Below are positions 1-11,775 of a DNA stretch of 64,000 nt, one piece after another. Within the stretch, counting starts at the first letter, position 1, and each line of letters begins with the position of its first letter. Source of the DNA: Cryptomeria japonica (taxonomy: Eukaryota > Streptophyta > Pinopsida > Cupressales > Cupressaceae); the NCBI RefSeq assembly GCF_030272615.1, contig NC_081413.1, forward strand, positions 15,820,285-15,884,284, in the 5' to 3' direction. Under the pieces are notes generated by a model. It saw only the letters and a list, made by a program, of their open reading frames with translations. It did not search any database and was not told the DNA's origin. Position numbers and translations under genes: made by a program.

Positions 1-952
1 TTATGGATCGGTATGATGTTTGTAATATTAAACAGTTTGTGTTAATGCATTATGAAACTACTGATTATGAATGGGTATGATATTTGTAATATTAAATGAA
101 CAGACATATCGGTGGAAAGACATGTCTCCACACGTGTAGAGACATGTTTATCCATCGATGTGCCTTCTCATTTATATATATAATTCACAAACAAATCGAT
201 GAAGGGTGCACAGCAATCAATAAGTACATGCCTTTGAAGATCGATCTATTCTTCTCACTCAGCAATATAATCATACTTGGTGAATTAACTTACTGTGTAT
301 TCCTCCTTACACTTGCAGCGACCTACAAGATTCATAGGTTAGTAAGAGCAACATTTGTGAAACATAAAATTAAAAGATACTTCTATTCTATCTACTAAGA
401 AATCTAATCTACTTTAACAATTTTAACCTATATTTGAATTTATGTCCATACATTGATTCGTTGACTCAAAACTTACACCTTTTTATTCATAGGCTAGAAT
501 TGAGCACCTTAATGATGAACTCAAATGGTTTGGGATCCACCCAAAAATTTAAATACACAAATTCAAATTTTGAAACTTCTACCCTTTCTTACTAGTCAGT
601 ATGGACCAATTTAACATATGCTTGAACAAAATATTATCATATTGAATTTTATTTTTTTGAAAGGTTTTATATCAAACCTACATTTCAATTTAGCTACTCA
701 ATACAAGAAGACGAACCTTAAGCTGAAAATATTTTATATTTAAAGATATTCAACATGCACTTATTATCATCCCAGAATTTGGGACTAAAAAGGATGTCTA
801 AAGTAGACTTTGATTTATAAGGGACAAATATGCAAAGTTTGTGTATGTTGTCTATTATCATTCACTCACGCTCGTAAAGTCAATTATTGTCAAACAAGTT
901 TCTATGATTTGTAAATACCACATTGACAGAATTAGACACAACAAGGATGAAG
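1..952 (+). repeat. Direct repeat E1, copy a (LTR-like)
   Basis: This block matches 4036-4973 in the same orientation over its whole length with scattered substitutions and small indels. It is cut off at the window start. Its 3' side stops after gatgaag, where gypsy LTR Z1 begins, while copy b continues. An ACGTG-centred palindrome followed by a TATA-like run suggests an LTR promoter, but no PBS or TG/CA terminus could be fixed. The short open frames here are not conserved between the copies and look non-coding. Confidence 0.7.
120..183 (+). promoter_or_regulatory. G-box palindrome plus TATA run in E1 copy a
   Basis: A nearly perfect 28-bp palindrome at 120-147 is centred on ACACGTGT (G-box core CACGTG, the site of bZIP/bHLH factors). 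About 25 bp further on, 173-183 is tttatatatata. The same arrangement recurs in copy b and in the copia LTR at 6646-7127. Promoter function is an inference from layout. Confidence 0.5.
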
Positions 953-1300
953 TGTGTTGTCGGCATAAATTGCTTGTTGTTATGTTTGATAATATTTGTT
1001 ATCTGACAACGTATTAATTAATTGTATTGAGTGGATTGTCAACCTCAGGTAGTTATGTGTCGGTTGGTTGACGGTTGTGTACCTCTCGGGAACCATCGAG
1101 TCCTTTAAATATGTCGTGCACTGCCAAGGAAGGGGCATGGTATTGTCGGATCTATTGTAATCCTTGGCCGACCATCTTTGGTCTCTTCTCTGTAATAATT
1201 GAATGTGTGAATAAAGATATATTTTACTGTCGTGTCTGGTATGCATTGTCATGTACATTATTATTTCCTATATTTAATTTACCAGTTGTAGCAGTAAACA
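953..1300 (+). mobile_element. LTR of gypsy family Z, copy Z1
   Basis: The LTR is about 348 bp, starting tgtgttgtcgg and ending gcagtaaaca. It is followed two to three bases later by a tRNA-primer site. The same LTR, inverted and split by a giant solo LTR, is present at 24669-29259, which confirms the boundaries to within a few bases. It interrupts direct repeat E1. The 3' LTR of this copy is missing, so no TSD can be read. Confidence 0.75.
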
Positions 1301-1303
1301 TTT

Positions 1304-1316
1304 TGGCGTCGTTGCC
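1304..1316 (+). other. Primer-binding site (tRNA-Asp-like)
   Basis: tggcgtcgttgcc lies just after the LTR end. It differs by one base from tggcgccgttgcc, the plant gypsy (Athila/Tat type) primer site attributed to tRNA-Asp. The tRNA assignment is from memory of those families. Confidence 0.65.
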
Positions 1317-1457
1317 TTATAAGAAATCGGGTCAGCCTTGAGTGATTCATGTCCATAGATCTCATCAAAGGTGAGAAGAGGCCACAGGGTGGTCAAGACC
1401 AAGCGATTAGGTGATCTATCGACCCTTGGTCGGAGGGAGCACAGAGATGAGTCGAAC

Positions 1458-1701
1458 CCTGGAAGTACTCGGAGTGTTGGGACACTGGAGGTAGACGTGT
1501 AGAGGACGTGTGTGTCTCTGAGAGTGCAAGGAAAGCACCGAAACATAGCGGTCGGAATAATTCACTCAGGTCTGACACACCTAGAAGTACTTGAAGTGTT
1601 GGGGACGCTGAAGGTGGACGTGTAGAGGACGCATGCGTGGCCGAGAGTACAGGGAAAGCACCAAAACGTAGTGGTCGAAATAGTCCACCCAGGTCCGACA
1701 C
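1458..1701 (+). repeat. Two tandem 122-bp units in the gypsy Z leader
   Basis: cctggaagtactcggagtg at 1458 and cctagaagtacttgaagtg at 1580 start two diverged copies of a 122-bp unit. They lie between the PBS and the clear gag homology, and the second overlaps the first codons of the gag frame. Confidence 0.75.
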
Positions 1702-2690
1702 ACAAGGCGAATACACACGTACCTTCCGAGTGAAAATAATGTTGAACACTCAGAAGCAGAAACTGTCGAAGTTCACGAGAGACAAGTCGAAGGACCCGGT
1801 ACGGCATTGCAAAACATGCATAACTATTTGGAAGGCAAATGGCCAAGATGACAGGGACTACTGGCTGAAGGCATTTCCCAGCACCCTTCGGGGGATCACC
1901 ATTTACTGGTACACAGACCTCGACGCCCAGCACAAGACGAGATGGAGTGATCTGAAGAGGGCATTCCAGGAGGAATTTAAACTCTTGAGGGATGATAATG
2001 AGATCGTGGCCGAAATCTATAATAATAAGCAAGGGAAAAATGAGAGTGTATGCACTTACAACCATAGGCTCAAAGAATTGTTGAACAAGATGGAAAACCA
2101 ACCAGCCGACTGGTTGAAGAAGAGGTGGTTCACAAAGGGATTGATACCCTCACTACACAAGAAGATGAAAGTAGTGCCTTCGTCCTCATACGTCGACGCA
2201 TACAATTGAGCGATGGACATTGAGAGTGAAAATAAAACCTCCTCTCGAGAGAAGAGGAAGACTAATGATGATGAGAGCACTGAAGGTAGCAGTGACGAAG
2301 AATCCAAAACCGTACGAGCCCTTCAACAGGATATGTTGAGAATGATGAAAGAATTGAAGGCTGAGAAAGGAACCAACAATGAAGGTAATGAACTATGGTG
2401 TATTGAGTGCAAAAGGGAGGGGCACATGAAAGGTAATTGTCCTAGAAATATGTGTTGTGAAATTTGCCAAGTGCTGGGGCATTCAATCAAGGAGTGTCCG
2501 TACAATTTGAAGATGAGAAGTACACAAGTACTCTTCACACAGGGAGAATCCAACCCATCGAAATGACAGAATGTATCACCAAGTGGTTATGGAAATCAAC
2601 GAGGGCAAAACCAAATACAGTGTGACTCCAAAGGACGTCCTATCATACAGTGTCGACAATGTAGTGAATGTAGTCAACACAAAGTATGAA
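1637..2690 (+). pseudogene. Gypsy family Z gag, two in-frame stops, truncated
   Basis: This is a structural capsid/nucleocapsid polyprotein of an LTR retrotransposon. One reading frame runs through the region but is broken by stops at 2207-2209 and 2564-2566. The first part has the plant gypsy capsid signature: a YWLKAFPSTLRG-like stretch, then W..L..AF..EF. The second part has two CCHC zinc knuckles, CIECKREGHMKGNC and CEICQVLGHSIKEC, then a third Cys pair (IQCRQCSEC) beyond the second stop. Homology stops near 2690, where a LINE fragment on the other strand begins, so protease and pol are absent. A second gag of the family is at 22678-24668. The lineage may be Athila/Tat-like from its primer site, which is uncertain. 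Confidence 0.8.
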
Positions 2691-2716
2691 TTTACCCAAT
2701 TTATGTCAGATTTATC

Positions 2717-3624
2717 TTACCAAATTTTCTCTACGGCTACGAATTTACCCAATTTATCCTCAATTTCTATAAGAATTTTAGCATGCATTAATTCTACAGG
2801 AACATTAGGGATTTTTGTCCATTTTGATACCCTTTTAAATTCATATTCATTAGCATCGAATTTAGGTTGCCAATCAGTGAAATTGAAATTTGCACCTTTG
2901 TAAAAAACATGTTCTTCATGCAATAGTTTGGCCTTCAAAGATTTTTTGTAGCATTCAATGTATAGGAAATTATTTGCTAGGGTTGTGATACTTACCTGGC
3001 CGTGGAATGTAGTTTTCCACCATTCTGCTATTTTGGTGAGTGGCTGATTATTTCCTCCCCATTTCGCAAAGAGCACGTGCCCTCTGCAATATTTATTTAA
3101 ATCTGTGGCTTCTCTGGGGTTCAAAATTTTGATGAACTTCAGGTTAGGTTTTGTCGTTGCTAAGGCACCCTCTCTCCTTGCACCATGATGGAGCGAGTCC
3201 CCCAGCTTCGAGACCGACCTGGAATTAGCTATTTTGGGGCCATGATATGGCAATGCCCTTCCTCCATCCTTAGCGGGTCTTTTGTAACCCTCCGCTCTAT
3301 AGTTATGTGGATGGGAATACTGTTGTGGCTTTCAAAGGGGATGTCTGGGGCCTGAAGAATTTGCTCGAAAACCCAATGGTATGTTGTTTGCTTTGGTAGT
3401 GCAGTCGGGGATTCAAGAGGTAATGGGGATCACCCACATGCTTTCCAAAGAAGCCCTAGCCTCCCTCTTCTCTGCCCTAGCAGCTCTTTTGTCGATACCA
3501 ATTGCCACGGGTGGTTGTGTGAAGGTGCTTCCCTGGTGAATGTAGGCTTGCCAACCATGTCGTTGTTCCTGCCCTGGTGTGGAAGAAGATCGCCAAGATG
3601 TCGATGTGCAGAGCTCCTCACCAT
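2717..3624 (-). pseudogene. LINE ORF1 fragment with DUF4283 domain
   Basis: The 178-codon frame at 2717-3253 has the plant LINE ORF1/DUF4283 pattern: a short hydrophobic strand with FLYIECYKKSLKAKLLHE, then W.P.FD..., then W..IPNVPVELMH and a following DKLGKFVAVEK strand. In this family the domain precedes a CCHC knuckle and binds nucleic acid. An upstream 64-codon frame (3430-3624) in another phase probably supplies the N-terminus after a frameshift. The fragment ends abruptly near 2716 without the endonuclease/RT ORF2. The join carries a short direct repeat (gaatttacccaatttat at about 2689 and 2741). Confidence 0.7.
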
Positions 3625-3650
3625 TCCAAATTTCTAGAATACAAATATAT

Positions 3651-4035
3651 CTCTATAGACACACTAAACTCTTGATTGAGTTTATTATTATTATATTTAT
3701 TAATATACATACATTAATATTCTTGTCATGAATAAATTAAATTTGTTTAAATGATCTAATGGCTGATCATATATCGATCATCATCTTCCAAGTATAAATC
3801 TATGATCGTGCATGATCTATACCCTATCGATAGAGTGTATCGACTATCTTCTTTGATTTACCATAAATCGATAATGTGTATCAATTTACCTTAATCAATA
3901 ATGTATATCGATTAATGATTCTTCATTTCAACATACCAATTGTGAATCGTTTGTGTTAAATGAATAGTTAACTATCAATTGTGAATCGGTTTGGTAAATG
4001 AAACGGTTTGTGTTAATGCATTATGAAACTACCGA
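3651..4035. other. AT-rich leader to repeat E1, no gene
   Basis: No coding signal. The stretch is rich in short tcgat/atcgata motifs and leads into 64-bp tandem units of the E1 repeat. Confidence 0.6.
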
Positions 4036-4133
4036 TTATAAATCGGTATGATGTTTGTAATATTAAACAGTTTGTGTTAATGCATTATGAAACTACCGAT
4101 TATGAATCGGTATGATGTTTGTAATATTAAATG
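4006..4133 (+). repeat. Two tandem 64-bp units inside E1
   Basis: gtttgtgttaatgcattatg recurs at 4006 and 4070, a period of 64 bp. Each unit contains the small palindrome accgatta/aatcggt. Copy a begins inside the first unit. This is likely the U3 of an LTR. Confidence 0.75.
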
Positions 4134-4973
4134 AACAGACATATCAGTGGAGAGACACGTGTGGAGATATGTCTATCCATCCACATGCCTTCTCATTTAT
4201 ATATATATAATTCACAAATAGATCGATGAAGGGTGCACAACAATCAATAAGTACATGCCTTTGAAGATCGATCTATTCTTCTCACTCAGCAATATAATCA
4301 TACCCGGTGAATGAACTTACTGTGTATTCCTCCTTACACTTGCAGCAACCTGCAAGATTCATAGGTTAGTAAAAGCATCATTTGTGAAACATAAAATTAA
4401 AAAATACTTCTATTCTATCTACTAAGAAATCTAATCTACTTTAACAATTTTAACCTATATTTGCATTTATGTCCACACATTGATTCGTTGACTCAAAACT
4501 TACACCTTTTTATTCCTAGGCTAGTATTGAGCACCTTGATGTTGAACTCAAATGGTTTGGGATCAACCCAAAAATTTAAATCCACAAATTCAAATTTTCA
4601 AACTTCCACCCTTTCTTACTAGTCAATATGGACTAATTTAACATATGCTTAAACAAAATATTATTATATTGAATTTTATTTTTTTATTTTTTTGAAAGGT
4701 TTTATATCACACCTACATTTCAATTTAGCTACTCAATACAAGAAGACGGACCTTAAGCTGAAAATTTTTTATATTTAAAAATATTCAACATTCCCAGAAT
4801 TTGGGACTAAAAAGTATGTCTAAATTCACTTATATTTACAAGGGACAAATATGCAAAGTCTGTGTATGTTGTCTATTATCATTCGCTCACGCTCGTAAAG
4901 TCAATTATTGTCAAACAACTTTCTATGATTTGTAAATACCACATTGACAGAATTAGACACAAGAAGGATGAAG
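4036..4973 (+). repeat. Direct repeat E1, copy b (LTR-like)
   Basis: It matches 1-952. Unlike copy a it continues past gatgaag without the Z1 insertion. It carries a palindrome at 4137-4174 with arms agacatatc/gatatgtct around gacacgtgtgg, then a TATA run at 4198-4208. Whether the pair are the two LTRs of one element or a segmental duplication is not settled. Confidence 0.7.
4137..4208 (+). promoter_or_regulatory. G-box palindrome plus TATA run in E1 copy b
   Basis: An imperfect 38-bp palindrome centred on ACACGTGT is followed about 25 bp later by ttatatatatata. The arm sequence (agacatat) is shared with the palindrome in the copia LTR at 6824-6859. Confidence 0.5.
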
Positions 4974-6645
4974 CGAATGAATCACTTAATATTTTGTGTA
5001 GGCATTTCCACAAATTACAGCTCATTCCCAAAATATTCAAGTTCAATCCTAAGGTTACAGTTTCAGCCCTCAAAGATTTTTAAGATGGTACGACACCTAA
5101 AACATCCATGAAAATATAAACATTCATTTTTGGTATCTTAACATCCTAATTTGCTCAACTATGTAAAACAATTTAATTTCTTTACAAGTTTATACTAGCC
5201 AGCACAACGAGTTAAATCTAAAAATTAAATCTTCGGATGTATATATCATCAATTTATTAAATTTCTGGCACCTTAGGAGAACCAAGGTTTTTTTGGTCTT
5301 CAATACTGATTCACGAGAGTTGTTTGTAGATATATTATTGAAAACTTGGCATTTCATAATCCAGGATGTCATTGTGCTGAGTTACCTGCGATAAAGAAAA
5401 GACTTAAATTATGTCAACTTCAAGCCTAAAGGTGAAAATATAGAACATGTCAGAAAAGCCGTTACATCAATTTATAATGTATTCGGTATTAAAGAAAGGT
5501 CTACTAAATGCTAATTGTCAAATATGTACCGTGTTTTTTTGAAGATGTAGTTGTCGTGCTAATTGCATCAATAAATGAACCATTGATATATATTTTAGAA
5601 AATTCATAGCAGAACAATTTCTTGTCCATTAGTCCAATTGTAGCTTAAAGGAAATGAAAATTGAAGTTTATCAACACCTGTGTGCAACTAAATGTGGATA
5701 CTTTCTTATGCTACGATAATGCCATTCAACCTTCCACGGGTCCTATTTATTAGGAATATATGAGCATGGAAAGAACTGATTGGGGCGTGTAAAGAGTACT
5801 TATTGAAATTCTCTTGTTTACTGTTTTGTACAGATTGATCTATAAATAAAAATTATATGATCTCGCTTCTGTTATCTCCAAAGCCTTTAAAAATGAGATG
5901 TGAATGATTCATTCTAAAATCTTAAGTCAATCTAGAAAGTAGGGAAAGAATGCATCTAAAAACCGATATGCAACTCAAGTTGTATATTTCGCCATGGAGA
6001 ATACTGAGATGTGATTCACTCTAAAAAGTAGGGAAAGAACACACCTAAAAACCGCATTGGATGGGAGAGGAGCCAAGCGAGTCAAGGTATGATTATCGAA
6101 AGATTGAACCCAATATATGCAATGTGAGTTGCATCTTTGGCCATAGAGAATACTGCTCTAATTCCTCTTCCATGATGGTTGCGAGGAATTGCTAATCGTG
6201 CACATAACTAACTATCAAGAACATCTGCTAGCAAAATTTCTTCAACTACACTCCCATCAGAATTTGACTCTGTTAATTATTTTTTAAGGTAATGAATGCT
6301 TGATAGAGAAAATGAACTCAGCAATTCCATTGATATTCAATCTCTTAGTGATTAATATGATGACTGAAGGTATTATTCTTTGACCCAACTTTGAGCACTT
6401 GACCGCACATCAGGAAATAATTTAGTTATTGACCAAAATGAAAATTATGATGAACAATGTTTAAACAACCTTCTCTTCACCTTCAATAAAGTTCACCATG
6501 TCTGGCCCTTATGAATTATTCAAGATTTAGTTCTAATCAAACAATTTGTAATCTGACAAGGAAAATATCATCCCTTGATATTCATTGAGTTGAAAATTGG
6601 TATCTATGTGAGCAAAATTAACTAAATATCAAATGCACAGATCTC
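4974..6645. other. No gene recognised
   Basis: The short open frames have no recognisable motif. A phrase around aaagtagggaaagaa...acctaaaaaccg is repeated near 5940 and 6030. The block ends at the copia LTR. Confidence 0.5.
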
Positions 6646-7127
6646 TGTTAAATTTATTCAAATTCTGTGATCAAGAAGATAGAAGAGATGGAGATAAAAC
6701 CTGAAAGTTGTATTTGAACTGCTGTAGTGTGAATTGAAAGATGTACAACACTTATTGATTTTGGTGTCCTCGTCCTCCTCATTGTATGCATGTTATATAT
6801 GTGAATGAGGGGTTACGTAGTAGAGAGATATGTCTTCCCACGTGGGAAGACATATCTCTTCCCTACGTACCACTCACCACAGCATGTTAACAAGCATTAA
6901 GGATCATTTACTTGACCGATCGTGAGGAGCGCAATTTATTAAGAATCGCTTAATCACAACCCGATAACATGAAACGGTACAACAGGTGGCAAACACAATA
7001 ATTCAATTTTGATTTATTCATTATTTGTTAACATATATACTAATAGTTAATCTATATATGTTAACATGTAATCAAATTTATGCATCAGAATCATGAAATT
7101 GCACGACCGACGTTACAAGAATTAACA
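6646..7127 (-). mobile_element. Copia 3' LTR
   Basis: On the element's strand it reads TGTTAATTCTTG...AATTTAACA. It aligns throughout with 11776-12253. The polypurine tract lies immediately inside (plus strand ctccctctt from 7128). Confidence 0.9.
6793..6859 (-). promoter_or_regulatory. 36-bp perfect G-box palindrome and TATA box of copia LTR
   Basis: 6824-6859 is a perfect 36-bp palindrome centred on CACGTG. Outside it tacgtag and ctacgta are also symmetric, so the near-palindrome spans about 56 bp. On the element's strand a TATA box (tatataa, 6793-6799) follows about 25 bp later. In the other LTR (11953-11990) the centre has decayed to CACATG and the arms carry several changes. Confidence 0.65.
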
Positions 7128-7744
7128 CTCCCTCTTAACTAGGGAGGACACATTTCATGTTAGAGAAAACAGCACAATTCATCCATTGATTGTGAAGAGA
7201 AGAGATATCACACCATAGTGATATTCAGAGATATGGTTCAACAATGAATATCAAGTCTCATGATACTCACCATAACTCATAGTTATCAAGTAAGGTATGT
7301 GCACTGGCATCAAGTCACATGATGCCTACCATACTGATAATGATTCATGGCATGTCCACAATTATTATGTTCATAATATTCACCATGAAGATCTCTATCA
7401 TAATAATGGTTTATTTAATGATATCAACCAACTGATATCTACCATAATGTCTCAGAGATATATATGATATCATGACATGTCCAGAGATATCAAGTCACAT
7501 GATATCCATCAAGATAGATAAATTGATAATTGTAAAATCTTCACCTCACAATATCAATTTGAAACAAGTGTTCATTATTGAAAAGTTGTCACCCTTCAAT
7601 AATGTTCATAGGGGGCCCATGAAGTCATGGAGTCACACACATGACAAATAAAAGACTTTACACATTAAACATCTTAAATATATTAGTATATCAGAATAAA
7701 TGAGACTCTATCTCAAAATTAAATAACATTTTCAACCATACCAA

Positions 7745-9152
7745 GTTTATCTCTAAAATGTTCAATCTTGATCCTGGAGAGAGGCTTGGTAAGAATGTCT
7801 GCAATATGATAACCTGTACTAATATAATTCAGTCGGATCACATTCCTTTCCACCATATCTCAAACATAGTGCTAAAGAATCTCAATGTGTTTAGACATGT
7901 CATGAAATACTGGATTCATTAAAAGCTTGATGCAACTCTGATTGTCACAATAGATGACAGTAGGATTTAAGGGTTGACCAAACAATCCTACAAGCAATTT
8001 CCGGAGCCATACTGCTTCTCTTGCTCCCATGGAGGCTGCAATGTATTCAGCTTCTATAGAACTCTAAGCAACTGAAGAATGTTTTCTACATATCCATGAG
8101 ATCATTCATGATCCTAAACTGAAGCAACATCCTGATGTGCTTTTCCTGTCAACTACGCTTCCAGCCCAATCAGAATCAATGAATCCATGTAGGTCAAGAT
8201 CTACATGTTTATATTTCAAACCAAAACCAATAGTTCCTCCAAGATATCTCAGAATATGCTTTGCAACAACAAGATGTATTTCCCTAGGTTCACACATGAA
8301 CTGACTTAGTGCATTAACAGCATAACATATATCAAGTCTTGTGTTTACCAAATACATCAGAGATCCAATAATCTGTCTGTAGAGGGTAGGATCTACAAAC
8401 TCTGATTCTGCAGTTGCTTCCTTTAGCTTGTGCAGATTTGTCTCCATAGGTGTGGTCATGGATCTACAGTCCATCATTCCAAATCTCTTGAGTATATCAA
8501 TGGTGTATTTTCCTTGATTAAGGATTATACCATCTGCCTGTTGCCAAACTTCCGATCCAAGGAAGTAGTGAAGAATTCCTAAATCTTTCATATCAAACTC
8601 AGAGGCTAATTCTTTCTTACATCGAGAAATGCAATTATCCTCTCTTGTGATTAGTAGATCATCAACATAAAGAATAAGAATTATGAATTCACCAGTGATT
8701 ACCTTGTAGTAGAGATTTGGATCTGCTTCATTCTTGGAAAACCCTAATTCCAAGAGATAGTGATCAATTCTTTCATACCATGCTCTGGGGGCCTGTTTCA
8801 GTCCATATAGAGCTTTCTTTAATCTGCAGACATGTGATTCAGCCTTATGAATCACAAAACCTTCAAGTTGCTCCAAATAAACTTCTTCTTCAATCTTACC
8901 ATTCAGAAAAGAAGTGTTAACATCCATTTGATGGACTTTCCATCCTTTAGATGCTGCAATGGCCAAAACTGCTCGGACAGAAGTGTATCTAGCAACGAGA
9001 GCAAATGTCTCTTCATAGTCAATACCTTCTTTCTGTGAGAAACCTCTGGCAACAAACCTTGCTTTGTGTTTCTCAATGCTGCCATCTACTACATGTTTGA
9101 TTTTGAAGAGCCATTTAGAAGATACCACAGATTTGCCTTTAGGCCTAGGCAC
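7745..9152 (-). pseudogene. Copia reverse transcriptase and RNase H
   Basis: The 348-codon frame 8106-9152 carries copia RT. It opens with KWLFKIKH and KARFVARGFSQKEGIDYEETF, then HQMDVNTSFLNG, KALYGLKQAPRAWYERID and the catalytic YVDDLLI, all intact. The C-terminal RNase H part has DSDWAG and DRKSTSG. The frame then meets a stop at 8106. The rest of RNase H (SSIEAEYIA, YCDNQS and a DILTKPL-like end) is readable down to about 7745 with further stops. The RT core residues survive, but the polyprotein cannot be translated in one piece. Confidence 0.9.
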
Positions 9153-9511
9153 AATATCTCAAACATCATTTTTTAGAATTGACTGATACTCTTCTGACAT
9201 GGCATCTTTCCAAACTTGATGCTTGAGAGCATCTCCAACACAAGAAGGTTTTGCATCAATCATCTCACTCATCAAGGCAGTATAACTGAAAAATAAGTTA
9301 GGTCTCTTACTTTCTCGGAAGGTCCCCTTTGGAGCAGCATAATTTTCAACTTCTTGAAGCGTCTTTTTAGCCCAAAGTGGTCTCTTCCTAGTTTCGGGAT
9401 AATGTTCTTCTAAAGGTAAGTCTTGAACTTCATGCTCAGTGTTTTCAGGGGTCTCCCTCTAAATCTCAGGGGTGGAATCCTCATCCATGCTTGTAGGAGG
9501 TTCTTGGTGTT

Positions 9512-10548
9512 CTAACCATTAGAGCTTTTGGACCTCCTAAATGCTATGTCTTCTTCAAAGATGACATCTCTGCTTAGTTCAATTTGCCTTTGACCAGGTA
9601 TGTATACTCTGTAAGCCTTAGAGGTTTCACTATACCCAACAAATACCCCTTTCTTTCCATAAGGTTCTAACTTTGATCTCTTTTCTTTGGGGACATGAAT
9701 ATAGACTGGACACCCAAAGATCCGGAGATGACTTATGTTAGGTTTGTCACCAGTAAAGGCTTTCTTCAAGGGTTTTATTATCAAGAAGAGAATGAGGACA
9801 TCTATTTTGAATGTATACAGCTGTCCTAGATGCTTCAGCCCAAAATGAAGTTTCTATATTTTGGTCAAACTACATAGCCCTAGCAGCTTCTACTATAGTC
9901 CTATTCTTTCTTTCAACTACCCCATTTTGTTGTGGGTTATAAGGTACAGTTAACTCCCTCTTAATCCCAACATTTATACAATAATCTTTAAACATATCAG
10001 AAGTGTATTCCCCCCCATTGTCTGTTCTTAAGGTTATGAATTTCTTACCTGTCATGTTTTCTACGAGCTTTGAATTCCTTAAATTTAGAAGGGATTTCTT
10101 CAGACTCTTTGTACCTCAGAAAATATATCCAGGTCTTCGTAGAATAATCATCTACAAATATTACATAATATAAAAATCCCCCTAAGGAGGGTATAGACAT
10201 GGGTCCACATAAATCAGAATGAACTAATTCTAATACATTTTTGGATTTATTGTTGCTAGAATTGAAAAACCCTTTAGTATTCTTTCCCAAGGCACACCCT
10301 TTGCAAGCTCCTTCAGAATTTTGACTTAGCTTGGGTAAGCCAATCGCCATCTTCTCTATCTTAGGTAGGGCATGGAAATGAAGGTGCCCTAATCTTTTGT
10401 GCCAAAGTTCATTCGAATATGGAGTCTCATGAATCAAGGCTTGAGGTGGAGTGGTGCAAAGCCTGTAGAGGCTCCCTTGTCTTACTCCAATGGTGTGGGC
10501 TTTCTTGATGGTGGAGTTCTTTGGCCAAGCAAGTACCTTTCCTTCCAT
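9512..10548 (-). pseudogene. Copia GAG-pre-integrase and integrase core, frameshifted
   Basis: Three frames cover integrase. 10045-10548 has the zinc-binding pre-integrase pattern (LWHKRLGHLHF... CKGCALGK) and the first catalytic Asp in LVHSDLCGPM, then FVDDYSTKTW. 9870-10055 has the second Asp in RTDNGGEY and the catalytic Glu in NGVVERKNR. 9512-9784 carries the C-terminal HLRIFGCPVYIHVPKEKRSKL region. The D,D,E triad is therefore present but spread over different frames, so the enzyme is inactive as encoded. Between 9153 and 9511 the linker to RT is open only in patches. Confidence 0.88.
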
Positions 10549-11678
10549 AAAGGTTCATCTATAACCCTTATATCTTCAAGTGCAGAAACTGAGACAAGGT
10601 TTCTCTTTATACCAGGTACAAATAGAACTCCAGTCAGTTGTAGGGATATGCCTGACTTTAGGTTGATATTGCAGGTTCCTATTCCCATAACTGGATAATT
10701 TGAGTCATCACCAATTGTCACTTCTTCATTTGAATTTTCCACAAGTGTATCTAGGTGCTCACGAAATCCAATGATGTGTCGAGATGCTCCGCTGTCAATC
10801 ACCCATGTGTTGGAACTGGAGGTGACTTGACTAGAGAGGGTTGAGTAGAAGACTAGTTTCTCAGAATCACTCCCTTTCTTAATTTCTACCATTGAAGCAT
10901 GTTGCTTGATCTTGTTTGGACAATTCATTGCATAGTGCCCATATTGGTCACATCTAAAACATTGTACTTCAGAAATGTCTCTCTTCTTCTTTGAAGACCT
11001 CTTTCCATTTGAGTCGTTGTCCCTCTTTCTCTTAAAGTTCTTCTTTCCTTTCTTGTGGGAATTAGAGTTTAGAACTTGAATGTCTTCATTACCATTGTTT
11101 TGTTTTATTCCTCTTGTGACAAGTCGAGATTCCTCTTGAATGCAATTGGTTTTCAATATATCAAACTTAGGAAATTTAGAACGAGCACTAATTCCTTGAA
11201 TGAACGATTCCCGTGAGGTAGGAAGTCCATTTAGGGCCATCATAGCAAGTTCTTTGTTGTCTACTAGATGTCCAATAGTGGATAGTTGATCCCTAAGCTC
11301 AGTGATCCTCAAGAAATAGGATGTAACTATCTCTCCTTTATTCATCTCTATATGATGTAGATTCTTTAAGATGAGAGCCCTGCTAGTGTTGTTGATTTCA
11401 TAAATGTCAGCTAGGGCTTTGAACATCTGAAAAGTCGTCTCATATTTAGAAATAACTAGCACAATGTGGTCTCTCACTGAATCCACAATTATCTTAAGAG
11501 CCTTCTCACTATCCTTGCTCCACTGAATTTTCTCTGTATCATCAGAGGGTTCAGGAATTTCACTTTTGACATGGGAGTCAATTTTATTTTCTTTCAAAAC
11601 AAGCATGATCCTAAATTTCCAAGATACAAAATTTGATGCTCCATCTAATCGATCTTCAAACCAAACTCCAGTTGCCAT
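10482..11678 (-). pseudogene. Copia gag and aspartic protease
   Basis: This is a 398-codon frame. Residues 1-180 are the copia capsid region (WKFRIMLVLKENK near the start, LKNLHHIEMNKGE near 105). A basic tract lies at 210-235 and one CCHC knuckle, CFRCDQYGHYAMNC, at 240-253. The protease active site is WVIDSGASRHI, with DSGA at 295-298, followed by LLFVPG-like LTGVLFVPGIKRNLVSVS. After about residue 370 the frame runs into non-homologous residues because a frameshift moves the pre-integrase into another phase. The start Met lies about 85 bp inside the PBS, which fits the usual copia leader. Confidence 0.9.
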
Positions 11679-11763
11679 TAGGATTATAGGAATGTGATCT
11701 ACTAAGGGCCGAGTGAAAGTCTATAAGATCATTACAGAATTTAATTCGATCTTCCTTAACTTC

Positions 11764-11775
11764 GCTCTGATACCA
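11764..11775 (-). other. Primer-binding site, initiator tRNA-Met
   Basis: On the minus strand TGGTATCAGAGC directly follows the 5' LTR end (AATTTAACA). It is a perfect copy of the commonest plant copia primer site. Confidence 0.92.
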
